Origin: Streptomyces sp. HPF1205
GTDB taxonomy: Bacteria; Actinomycetota; Actinomycetes; Streptomycetales; Streptomycetaceae
Length of the DNA: 64,000 bases
Reading direction: 5' to 3'
Assembly (NCBI RefSeq): GCF_020400825.1
Contig: NZ_JAINVH010000005.1
Coordinates: 240,273-304,272, forward strand
The translations under genes and the position numbers were made by a program. The notes below the pieces were generated by a model. That model saw nothing but the letters and a program-made list of their open reading frames with translations. It ran no database searches and was not told the DNA's origin. This document shows positions 56,658-64,000 of this stretch, in pieces (position 1 is the first letter of the stretch; each line of letters starts with the position of its first letter).

Positions 56658-58762
56658 GGGCCTGCCTCCTCCTTGACGACGGCGAGTACGGCGCCGAGTT
56701 CGACCTGGCGGCCGATCTCGGCGGTCAGGGCGGTGAGCGTGCCGGTGACGGGCGCGGCGATCACGTGTTCCATCTTCATCGCCTCCAGCCACAGCAGGGG
56801 GTGGCCGCGTTCGACCCGGTCGCCGGGGGCGAACGCGCCTATCCGGACGATCGTGCCCGGCATCGGCGCACGCAGGGATCCCGCGGGCGTGCGCGTCCCG
56901 GGCTCGGGCCAGCGCGGCAGGGCGGTCAGGGAAACGGGCGCGGAGGGCGAATCGACGAACACCCTTCCGGAGTACATGGCGACCTCGAACTCCTGCCGCA
57001 CGCCGTCGAGTTCGAGGACCACCCGGTCCGCGGCGGCACTCACCACGGCCGTCCCGGGATGCCCCTCGGGCACCAGCCCGGCCCGCTCCCACCGGTACCG
57101 CGCCTCGTACTCGCGGCCACCGGGCTGGGCCCGGAAACGTTTCGCCTGAGCCTGCGACGGAACGTTGCGCCACCCGCCGAGCCGCGCCACCACGGAGGCT
57201 CCGGCCGCCGCCCCTGCTCCCGCCGTCGCTCCCGACGCCGTCGCAGTGCCGGACGCCTCCCGCGCCTCTCGCGCCCCCGGCACCGGGCCGGCCCGGCGCG
57301 CCGCGTCCGCCAGCGCCGCGACCAGCGCGGCCCGCCGCTCGGCCGCCTCCGTGCCCTCGCCCTCCCCGTGCCGCAGCAGCTCCCCGTGCCGGTCCAGGAA
57401 CCCCGTGTCCAGCCGGGCCGCCGCGAAATCCGGGTGCCGCAGCGTACGGACCAGCAGGTCGCGGTTGGTGACCGGGCCGTGGATCCGGGCGCGCGCCAGG
57501 GCGTGCGCCAGCCGCCGCACCGCTTCCGCGCGGCTCGGCGCCCAGGCGATCACCTTGGCCAGCAGCGGGTCGTAGTGGACGCCGACGACGTCACCGCCCG
57601 TCACACCCGCGTCCACCCGCAAGCCCCCGTCCCGCCCGGCCGGCACGGCGAACTCCGCGTCCACGTCCGGGACGTCCAGCCGGTACAGCGGCCCCGGCTG
57701 CGGCCGCCAGTCGTGCGCGGGATCCTCCGCGTACAGCCGGGCCTCCACGGCGTGTCCGTTCGGCTCCGGCGGCATGGGGGAGGGGAGGGCGGCACCCTCC
57801 GCGATCCGGATCTGCCAGGCCACCAGGTCGAGGCCGAAGACGCACTCCGTCACCGGGTGCTCCACCTGCAGGCGGGTGTTCATCTCCAGGAAGTACGGGC
57901 GGCCGTCGCGGGCGACCAGGAACTCCACCGTGCCCGCGCCCGTGTAGCCGATCGCCCGGGCCGCCCGCTCGGCGGCGTCGCGCAGGACCGCCCGCATTTG
58001 CTCGCCGAGCCCCGGCGCCGGAGTCTCCTCCAGGACCTTCTGGTGGCGGCGCTGCACCGAGCAGTCGCGTTCGCCGAGCACCCACACGGTGCCGTGCGCG
58101 TCGGCGAGGACCTGGACCTCGACGTGCCGGGCGCCTTCAGCGTACGGCTCCACGAACACCTCGCCGTCGCCGAAGGCCGCGGCCGCCTCCGCCCGGGCCG
58201 CCGCCAACGCGTCTTCCAGCGTGTCCGGTTCGCGTACCACCCGCATGCCGCGCCCGCCGCCTCCCGCGGCGGCCTTCACCAGCACCGGCAGATCGGCCGC
58301 CGTCACCGATGCGGGGTCGAGGGCGGCGAACAGCGGCACTCCGGCGGCCGCCATCAGCTCCTTCGCCCGGGTCTTGGAACCCATGGCCTCGACCGCCGCC
58401 GGCGGCGGCCCGATCCACACCAGTCCGGCGTCGCGCACCGCCCGCGCGAAGCCGGCGCTCTCGGAGAGGAATCCGTACCCCGGGTGCACCGCGTCGGCCC
58501 CCGCCGCCCGCGCGGCGGCCACCAGCAGGTCCGCGCGCAGGTAGGTGTCGGCGGGCGCGGCGCCCGGCAGCCGCACCGCCGCGTCCGCCTCCCGCACGTG
58601 CGCCGCTCCCGCGTCGGCGTCGGAGTGGACGGCCACCGTCGCGATCCCCGCGCGCCGGCAGGTACGGAACACCCGCCGGGCGATCTCGCCCCTGTTGGCC
58701 ACGAGTACGCGGGTGATCGGTACGGGGCCGCCGCCCGTCCCGTCGGCGTCCTTCGTCACCAC
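56654..58762 (-). CDS. acyl-CoA carboxylase alpha subunit (biotin carboxylase + biotin carrier)
   Basis: About 702 residues. The biotin carboxylase part has RVLVANRGEIARRVFR, HPGYGFLSE, the ATP-grasp loop KAAAGGGGRGMR and EMNTRLQVEHPVTE. A middle BT-like region and an Ala/Gly-rich linker follow. The C-terminal carrier domain has EAMKMEH with the biotin lysine near residue 663. Together with the next subunit it forms a methylcrotonyl-, geranyl- or propionyl-type carboxylase. GTG 58762 has GAGGG six bases away; ATG 58798 is an alternative, preceded by a GAGAGGG repeat. It overlaps the dehydrogenase start. Confidence 0.88.
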   Translation of the reverse strand: MVTKDADGTGGGPVPITRVLVANRGEIARRVFRTCRRAGIATVAVHSDADAGAAHVREADAAVRLPGAAPADTYLRADLLVAAARAAGADAVHPGYGFLSESAGFARAVRDAGLVWIGPPPAAVEAMGSKTRAKELMAAAGVPLFAALDPASVTAADLPVLVKAAAGGGGRGMRVVREPDTLEDALAAARAEAAAAFGDGEVFVEPYAEGARHVEVQVLADAHGTVWVLGERDCSVQRRHQKVLEETPAPGLGEQMRAVLRDAAERAARAIGYTGAGTVEFLVARDGRPYFLEMNTRLQVEHPVTECVFGLDLVAWQIRIAEGAALPSPMPPEPNGHAVEARLYAEDPAHDWRPQPGPLYRLDVPDVDAEFAVPAGRDGGLRVDAGVTGGDVVGVHYDPLLAKVIAWAPSRAEAVRRLAHALARARIHGPVTNRDLLVRTLRHPDFAAARLDTGFLDRHGELLRHGEGEGTEAAERRAALVAALADAARRAGPVPGAREAREASGTATASGATAGAGAAAGASVVARLGGWRNVPSQAQAKRFRAQPGGREYEARYRWERAGLVPEGHPGTAVVSAAADRVVLELDGVRQEFEVAMYSGRVFVDSPSAPVSLTALPRWPEPGTRTPAGSLRAPMPGTIVRIGAFAPGDRVERGHPLLWLEAMKMEHVIAAPVTGTLTALTAEIGRQVELGAVLAVVKEEAGP

Positions 58763-58801
58763 CGCCTGCCCTCTCACATCTCCCCTCTCCCCTCTCATCT
58801 C

Positions 58802-60478
58802 TCACATCCGGAAGACGCCGAAGCCGCCGCGCGCACCCTCGACCGGGGCGCTGTGCACCGCCGAGAGGCACAGGCCCAGCACCGTCCGGGTGTCGCGCGG
58901 GTCGATCACGCCGTCGTCGTAGAGCCGGCCCGACAGGAACATCGGCAGGGACTCGGCCTCGATCTGCCGCTCGACGGCGGCCCGCATCGCCGCGTCCGCG
59001 TTCTCGTCGAACGGCAGGCCCCGCGCCGCCGCCGACTCGCGCGCCACGATCGACAGCACGCCGGCCAGCTGCGCCGGCCCCATCACCGCGGACTTCGCGC
59101 TCGGCCAGGAGAACAGGAAACGCGGCTCGAAGGCACGACCGCACATGCCGTAGTGGCCCGCGCCGTAACTCGCGCCCATCAGCACCGAGATGTGCGGCAC
59201 GCGCGAGTTGGCGACCGCGTTGATCATCATCGCGCCGTGCTTGATGATGCCGCCCTGCTCGTACTCCCGGCCGACCATGTAACCGGTGGTGTTGTGCAGG
59301 AAGACCAGGGGAGTGTCGCGCTGGTTGGCGAGCTGGATGAACTGCGCGGCCTTCTGCGACTCGGGGCTGAACAGGACGCCCCGCGCGTTGGCCAGGATGC
59401 CCACCGGGTAGCCGTGCACCTCGGCCCAGCCGGTGGCGAGACTCGGCCCGTACAGCGGCTTGAACTCGTCGAAGACGGAACCGTCGGCGATCCGCGCGAT
59501 CACCTCGCGCGGGTCGAACGGGGTGCGCAGGTCGCCCGGCACGATGCCCAGCAGGTCCTCGGGGTCGGACAGCGGCGGCGCCGGGTCCGGGCGCGGGGCC
59601 GGCCCCGCCTTGCGCCGGTTCAGGCGGGCCACCACCCGCCGGGCGGTACGCAGCGCGTCCGGCTCGTCGAGCGCGAAGTAGTCGGCGAGCCCGGACACCC
59701 GCGCGTGCATGTCCGCGCCGCCCAGCGACTCGTCGTCGCTCTCCTCCCCGGTCGCCATCCGCACCAGCGGCGGGCCGCCGAGGAACACCTTGGAGCGCTC
59801 CTTGATCATGATCACATGGTCCGACATGCCGGGTATGTACGCGCCGCCCGCCGTCGAGTTCCCGAACACCACGGCGACGGTGGGGATCCCGGCGGCCGAC
59901 AGCCTCGTTAGGTCGCGGAACAGCGCCCCGCCGGGGATGAAGATCTCCTTCTGGCTCGGCAGGTCCGCCCCGCCGGACTCCACCAGGCTCACCAGCGGCA
60001 GCCGGTTGGCGAGGGCGATCTCGTCGGCCCGCAGCGCCTTCCTGAGCGTCCACGGATTGCTGGCACCGCCGCGCACGGTCGGGTCGTTCGCCGTCACCAC
60101 GCACTCCACGCCCTCGACCACGCCGATCCCGGTGACGATCGAGGCGCCCGTGGTGAACTCGCTGCCCCAGCCGGCCAGCGGCGACAGCTCCAGGAACGGC
60201 GTGTCCGGGTCGAGCAGCAGCTCGATCCGCTCCCGCGCGAGCAGCTTGCCCCGCCGCCGGTGCCGCTCCTGGTATTTCGCGCCGCCGCCTGCCAGCGCGG
60301 GGGCGTGCGCGGCGGCCACCTCCGCCAGCCGCTCCAGCATCGTCGCGCGCCGCTCGGCGAAGTCCGCGCCGCGGGTGTCGAGCCCCGTGCTCCGGGTGTC
60401 GAGCGCCGCGTCCTGGGTGTCGAGCCTCGCGTCCTGGACGTCGGACCCCGCGTCCTGGGCGTCGATCCCCGCGGTCAC
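58802..60478 (-). CDS. acyl-CoA carboxylase beta (carboxyltransferase) subunit
   Basis: About 558 residues. The carboxyltransferase fold is shown by [60 protein letters not shown] and the C-terminal [16 protein letters not shown] and [12 protein letters not shown]. The GPPLV and [11 protein letters not shown] sequences are those of methylcrotonyl-CoA/geranyl-CoA carboxylases. The N-terminal 35 residues come from a 21-bp tandem repeat and are unusual. The GTG start overlaps the TIGR03084 stop (GTGA). It functions with the alpha subunit. Confidence 0.9.
   Translation of the reverse strand: MTAGIDAQDAGSDVQDARLDTQDAALDTRSTGLDTRGADFAERRATMLERLAEVAAAHAPALAGGGAKYQERHRRRGKLLARERIELLLDPDTPFLELSPLAGWGSEFTTGASIVTGIGVVEGVECVVTANDPTVRGGASNPWTLRKALRADEIALANRLPLVSLVESGGADLPSQKEIFIPGGALFRDLTRLSAAGIPTVAVVFGNSTAGGAYIPGMSDHVIMIKERSKVFLGGPPLVRMATGEESDDESLGGADMHARVSGLADYFALDEPDALRTARRVVARLNRRKAGPAPRPDPAPPLSDPEDLLGIVPGDLRTPFDPREVIARIADGSVFDEFKPLYGPSLATGWAEVHGYPVGILANARGVLFSPESQKAAQFIQLANQRDTPLVFLHNTTGYMVGREYEQGGIIKHGAMMINAVANSRVPHISVLMGASYGAGHYGMCGRAFEPRFLFSWPSAKSAVMGPAQLAGVLSIVARESAAARGLPFDENADAAMRAAVERQIEAESLPMFLSGRLYDDGVIDPRDTRTVLGLCLSAVHSAPVEGARGGFGVFRM
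60373..60477. repeat. 21-bp tandem repeat in the carboxyltransferase leader
   Basis: Five imperfect 21-bp units (60373-60393 to 60457-60477) of the type GGGTGTCGAGC plus CGCGTCCT. On the minus strand they encode seven-residue steps such as LDTQDAA and SDVQDAR at the very start of the carboxyltransferase. Confidence 0.9.
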
Positions 60479-61311
60479 CGCTCCCCGCCGCCGTCCGCCG
60501 CCGACGGTGCGCCGTCCGATGCCGAGGGCGCGCGTCCCGTGCCGGGTGGTCCCGCGAACGCCTGGGCGATCGACAGCCAGGTGTCGGCGTCCGGGCCCTG
60601 CGCTTGTACGGCCACGTCGGCGCGGTTGCGGCGCCGCACGGCCAGCAGGCAGAAGTCCAGCGCGGGCCCGTACACCCGCTGCCGGGCGCCGGCCGGGCCG
60701 AACGTCCACAACGAGCCGTCGGGAGCGGCCAGTTCGACCCGGAATTCCTCGGCCGGGGCGGGCAGGCCGTTGACGCCGAAGGCGAAGTCACGGGCGCGTA
60801 CCGCGATCCTGGCCACGTGCCGGAGCCGGGCCGTGGGAGCCCGCCGCACCCCCAGGGCGTCGGCGACGTCCTCGCCGTGCGCCCAGGTCTCCATCAGCCG
60901 CCCGGTCGCCATCGAGGCGGTGCTCATCGGCGGCCCGAACCATGGGAAGCGGACACCGGGCGGCTGCCCGGTCAGCACCGCCCACAGCCTGGCGCGGCCG
61001 GTCCGCCACCGGTCCAGAAGGTCGGCCGGCGGCAGGGCGGCACCGCTGCGGGCGGCGTCGTCCACATAGGTGTCCAGGTGGGTCGCCGCGTCCCCCAGCT
61101 CGTCCGCGAACGCCTCGGGGTCGGTCACCGCGAGCAGCGCCTGGCGGTCGGTCCAGGCCAGGTGGGCGATCTGATGGGCGATCGTCCAGCCCTCGGCCGG
61201 TGTGGGAGTCGCCCAGCCGGCCGGATCGAGCCCGGCGACCAGGGCGTCGAGCCCGTCGCTCTCGGCGCGCAGGTCGTCCAGGACGGCGCGTACGGCTTGC
61301 GGATCGGCCAT
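60475..61311 (-). CDS. TIGR03084-family metal-binding protein
   Basis: A 278-residue protein of the DinB/MDMPI-like helical-bundle type: [22 protein letters not shown] with a histidine pair (near 43-47), [31 protein letters not shown], and [21 protein letters not shown]03084 members are known next to acyl-CoA carboxylase genes and may bind metal. The exact activity is unknown. The ATG at 61311 has AAAGGGAG upstream, making it the first gene of the six-gene acyl-CoA operon, with the promoter in 61312-61684. Confidence 0.88.
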   Translation of the reverse strand: MADPQAVRAVLDDLRAESDGLDALVAGLDPAGWATPTPAEGWTIAHQIAHLAWTDRQALLAVTDPEAFADELGDAATHLDTYVDDAARSGAALPPADLLDRWRTGRARLWAVLTGQPPGVRFPWFGPPMSTASMATGRLMETWAHGEDVADALGVRRAPTARLRHVARIAVRARDFAFGVNGLPAPAEEFRVELAAPDGSLWTFGPAGARQRVYGPALDFCLLAVRRRNRADVAVQAQGPDADTWLSIAQAFAGPPGTGRAPSASDGAPSAADGGGER

Positions 61312-61684
61312 GGCCACTCCCTTTGACTCGTTCTCCGGCTTCCTGGGCGTCCGGTGTGTCAGTGCGGTGAGCGGGTGAGCGGGCGAGTTCTTGCGGGACG
61401 AGGGTGACAGCGGCCCGGGAAACAATCAAGCGCGCATGCATGATTTCCTGTCGCCCGAACGGAGGCGCGCCTCGGGGCGCGCCGCCGGGGCGCGCGACGA
61501 GGCGCGTGGCGGGGCGCGCGACGAGGCGCGTGGCGAGGCGCGCGACGCCAGGGACCCCGCGCGCAGCCCGGGGTGCTCCGCGCACCGCGCCATCCCCGCC
61601 GTTCGCGCCGCCCGCGGCCTCGACGCCGTTCCGGCGATAAGCGTTCGCCGCGCCCCGCCCCGGCCCGATAGGATCCCCTGCCTG
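61312..61684. other. 373-bp divergent region with a 24-bp repeat
   Basis: Between the TIGR03084 gene (minus) and ABC-F (plus). It has two exact 24-bp copies of GGGGCGCGCGACGAGG-type sequence (61487-61510, 61511-61534) and a partial third. The region is otherwise extremely GC-rich. A TAGGAT at 61667-61672 is a likely -10 for ABC-F. No gene is convincing; a continuous frame across it is Arg/Ala-rich only. Confidence 0.55.
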
Positions 61685-63325
61685 ATGAGTGCCACCCTCG
61701 TTGCCAAGAACCTCGCCGCGGGACACGGCGACCGCGCCCTGTTCTCCGGGCTCGACCTGGTCGTCGCGCCCGGCGACGTCATCGGCCTGGTCGGGGTGAA
61801 CGGCGCCGGCAAGTCCACGCTGCTGCGGCTGCTGGCCGGGCTCGAACGGCCCGAAGAGGGCTCGGTGCGGCTGTCCCCGGCCACCGCCACCGTCGGGCAC
61901 CTGCCGCAGGAGCCCGAGCGGCGGCCGGGCGGGGAGACCGTACGGGAGTTCCTGGCCCGCCGTACCGGGGTGGCCGCGGCCCAGGCCGCGCTCGACGCCG
62001 CCACCCAGGCGCTGGTCGACGCGGCCCCTGGTGCGGACGACGCCTATGCGACGAGCCTGGAGCGGTGGCTCTCGCTCGGCGGCGCCGACCTGGAGGACCG
62101 CGCCGAGGAGGCGGTCGCCTCCCTGGGCTTCGCGGTCGGCCTCGACCAGGAGATGTACACCCTGTCCGGCGGCCAGGCCGCCCGGGTCGGCCTCGTCTCC
62201 CTCCTGCTCAGCCGCTACGACGTCTTTCTCCTGGACGAACCCACCAACGACCTGGACCTGGACGGCCTGGAACGGCTGGAGAAGTTCGTCACCGGGCTGC
62301 GGGCCGGCGCCGTCCTCGTCAGCCACGACCGGGAGTTCCTGGCGCGTACCGTCACCAAGGTGGTCGAACTCGACCTCGCCCAGCAGCAGGTGGCCACCTA
62401 TGGCGGCGGCTACAACGCCTACCTGGAGGAGCGCGCCACCGCCCGCAGGCACGCGCGCGAGGAGTACGAGGAGTACGCCGACACCAAGGCCGCGCTTGAG
62501 GCGCGGGCCAGGATGCAGCGCGGCTGGATGGACAAGGGCCTGCGCAACGCGATGCGCAAGGCCCCCGACAACGACAAGATCGCCCGAAAGGCCCGCAGCG
62601 AGGGCAGCGAGAAGCAGGCCGCCAAGGCGCGGCAGACCGAGCGGCTGATCGAGCGCCTGGACGTCGTGGAGGAGCCCCGCAAGGAGTGGGAGCTGCGGAT
62701 GGAGATCGCCGCCGCCCCGCGCTCCGGCGAGGTGGTGTCCACCCTGCGCGGCGCGGCCGTGCGGCGCGGTGACTTCGCCTTCGGCCCGGTCGACCTGCGT
62801 ATCGACTGGGCCGACCGGGTCGCGATCACCGGACCCAACGGCTCGGGCAAGTCCACCCTGCTCGCGGCCCTGCTCGGCCGCCTGCCGCTGGACAGCGGCG
62901 AGGCGTCGCTGGGGTCCGGCGTACTGATCGGCGAGGTCGACCAGGCCCGCGCGCTCTTCCGCGGCCCCGAGTCGCTGCTGGAGGCCTTCCGGGCGCCCGC
63001 GCCCGACCTGGACCCTGCCGAGATCCGCACCCTGCTCGCCAAGTTCGGCCTCAAGGCGCACCATGTGCTGCGGCCCGCCGCCACGCTCTCCCCGGGCGAG
63101 CGCACCCGCGCCGCCCTGGCCCTGCTCCAGGCCCGCGGCGTCAACCTGCTCGTCCTCGACGAGCCGACCAACCACCTCGACCTGCCGGCCATCGAGCAGC
63201 TCGAATCGGCCCTGGCCTCCTACCGCGGCACCTTGCTGCTGGTCACCCACGACCGGCGCATGCTGGACGCGGTGCACGTCACCCGCCGCATCCAGGTGGC
63301 GGACGGGCGCGTCACCGAGAGCTGA
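61685..63325 (+). CDS. ABC-F family ATP-binding protein (second copy)
   Basis: A 546-residue protein with two ABC domains: Walker A VNGAGKST (near 40) and PNGSGKST (near 384), signatures LSGGQAARV and the diverged LSPGERTRA, and LLDEPTNDLD and LVLDEPTNHLD. The linker RMQRGWMDKGLRNAMRKAPDNDKI is characteristic of ABC-F proteins of the EttA/Uup-like type that act on the ribosome E site. There are no membrane domains. The ATG at 61685 lies about 13 bp after TAGGAT, suggesting a short leader. Sequence divergence from the first ABC-F (50432-52051) indicates a different subfamily. Confidence 0.92.
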   Translation: MSATLVAKNLAAGHGDRALFSGLDLVVAPGDVIGLVGVNGAGKSTLLRLLAGLERPEEGSVRLSPATATVGHLPQEPERRPGGETVREFLARRTGVAAAQAALDAATQALVDAAPGADDAYATSLERWLSLGGADLEDRAEEAVASLGFAVGLDQEMYTLSGGQAARVGLVSLLLSRYDVFLLDEPTNDLDLDGLERLEKFVTGLRAGAVLVSHDREFLARTVTKVVELDLAQQQVATYGGGYNAYLEERATARRHAREEYEEYADTKAALEARARMQRGWMDKGLRNAMRKAPDNDKIARKARSEGSEKQAAKARQTERLIERLDVVEEPRKEWELRMEIAAAPRSGEVVSTLRGAAVRRGDFAFGPVDLRIDWADRVAITGPNGSGKSTLLAALLGRLPLDSGEASLGSGVLIGEVDQARALFRGPESLLEAFRAPAPDLDPAEIRTLLAKFGLKAHHVLRPAATLSPGERTRAALALLQARGVNLLVLDEPTNHLDLPAIEQLESALASYRGTLLLVTHDRRMLDAVHVTRRIQVADGRVTES

Positions 63326-63444
63326 GCACCCCGCGCTCCTCCCGCGGCGAGGGGGAGGGAACCCCTCCGGGCCGGGCTGCGTCCCATTGTCGTACCAACG
63401 GATGTACGGGTGTGACGTACCGGCGGGCGGTGAGGAGGACGGGG

Positions 63445-63831
63445 ATGCGCGCTCGGGTGCTGGTCGCCGCCGCGGCCGTCCTGCTGACGGCGGGCTGCGG
63501 TTCCGCGAGCGGCGTCCGGGTGGGGCCGCCGGAACCCAGCGGGCCCACCGCCCCCGTGTGCGGCGACGTGGTCGTCACGCCGGACGGCGGGCAGGCCCGC
63601 GAGGAGTGCCTGAGCGTGGGCAGCACCCTGCGCGTCCGGCTGGAGCCCGGCGATCCCGCGCCCGTCGAGAAGGGCGCGGCACTGCACGAGGTCGCCAAGG
63701 GCGTCTATCGCGGCGCGAAGGCAGGCACCGCCGAGGTGAGCGGCTTCCGGCGGGCCTGCCCGAGCGCGAGACCCGGCGGACTGAGCTGTCATGCCGTCGT
63801 CGGGTGGAAGGTCACCGTGGACGTGCGGTGA
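63445..63831 (+). CDS. small secreted lipoprotein
   Basis: A 128-residue protein. The signal peptide ends with the lipobox LTAGC (Cys18), so it is lipid-anchored. The mature part has Cys pairs (PVCGDVVV, REECLSVG, RRACPSAR, LSCHAVVG) that may form disulfides, and a beta-rich appearance. No family is recognised. The ATG has GAGGAGGACGGGG upstream, a strong ribosome site. It converges on the partial gene at the window end with a strong terminator between them. Confidence 0.8.
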   Translation: MRARVLVAAAAVLLTAGCGSASGVRVGPPEPSGPTAPVCGDVVVTPDGGQAREECLSVGSTLRVRLEPGDPAPVEKGAALHEVAKGVYRGAKAGTAEVSGFRRACPSARPGGLSCHAVVGWKVTVDVR

Positions 63832-63843
63832 CCGGCGGGCCGG

Positions 63844-63880
63844 TGGGCCCGGGCCGGCAGTGGGGGCCGGCCCGGGCCCA
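63844..63880. terminator. bidirectional terminator
   Basis: TGGGCCCGGGCCGGC and GCCGGCCCGGGCCCA form a perfect 15-bp stem with a 7-base loop between convergent genes ending at 63831 and 63928. Confidence 0.85.
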
Positions 63881-63927
63881 TCGGCATGCGGCCGGGCGGG
63901 ATCACCCGGCGCTGATGGGGTCTGTGC

Positions 63928-64000
63928 TCAGCTCACGTTGACGGCGGTGTCGTCGATGACGAAGGAGGTCTGGAGGCTGGAGTCCTCGGTGCCCGTGAAC
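63928..64000 (-). CDS. C-terminal fragment of a probably secreted protein
   Basis: Only the last 24 codons are in the window, ending FTGTEDSSLQTSFVIDD then TAVNVS and TGA. The FTGTEDSSLQTSF style of sequence is seen at the C-terminal carbohydrate-binding or jelly-roll end of secreted Streptomyces enzymes, but the enzyme type cannot be told. The start lies beyond the window. Confidence 0.6.
   Translation of the reverse strand, partial: FTGTEDSSLQTSFVIDDTAVNVS

Noticed and set aside
61391..61684. N-terminal extension of the second ABC-F protein
   Set aside because: The in-frame sequence is Arg/Ala-rich from a 24-bp repeat and a promoter-like TAGGAT precedes the ATG at 61685.

Overview
The window is a gap-free stretch of a high-GC actinomycete chromosome, most likely a member of the Streptomycetaceae. 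The signs are very high G+C, frequent GTG starts, many ATGA/GTGA stop-start overlaps, short or absent mRNA leaders, tRNA genes without encoded CCA, and actinomycete families (F420-type LLM oxidoreductase, MDMPI-type protein, DUF6343-like, DUF5107, TIGR03084). I see no rRNA, CRISPR array, transposase, integrase or plasmid/phage replication gene. Only one TTA leucine codon caught my eye inside a gene, and it lies in the large ATPase of the operon described below.

0-12 kb: a molybdopterin oxidoreductase with a membrane cytochrome-like half, its small membrane partner, a methyltransferase and a GT87-like glycosyltransferase; then an M14 peptidase, a GNAT enzyme divergent from exonuclease III around a strong palindrome, a Mut7-C protein, an L,D-transpeptidase, an LLM oxidoreductase and a secreted PI-PLC-type protein. 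12-20 kb: azlCD divergent from an XRE-cupin regulator, a crotonase, DUF1772 divergent from an AraC regulator, a LysR regulator and allantoicase. 20-34 kb: an ankyrin protein, lipoprotein, DUF5107, SseB, PAP2-diacylglycerol kinase, a lysine-less aminotransferase-like protein, two metallo-beta-lactamase-fold proteins, DedA, a holin/phosphodiesterase fusion, and an HTH-Clp_N protein whose promoter is covered by two copies of one palindrome.

35.2-42.9 kb is the most unusual part: three same-strand genes joined by 4-bp overlaps. They encode a two-TM SLATT-like protein, a 1615-residue FHA-like/FtsK protein fused to a STAND-like NTPase, and a P-loop/calcineurin-like phosphoesterase fusion. SLATT proteins are predicted membrane effectors of conflict systems, so this operon is my main candidate for an undescribed (possibly defensive) system, probably under bldA control through the TTA codon. 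That function is inference.

43-64 kb: long-chain acyl-CoA synthetase, FdhD, chorismate mutase, tRNA-Leu(GAG), FMN reductase, class IV aminotransferase, a pseudouridine catabolism pair (PsuG plus PfkB kinase), two ABC-F ATPases, initiator tRNA-Met with a clear promoter and terminator, a frameshifted GNAT remnant, and a six-gene TetR-linked acyl-CoA carboxylase/dehydrogenase/hydratase operon resembling leucine or terpenoid degradation clusters. A recurrent trait is short tandem repeats in multiples of three bases inside genes and leaders, giving Gly-Ser, Gly-Pro, Thr-Ser, Asp-Pro and similar tracts.
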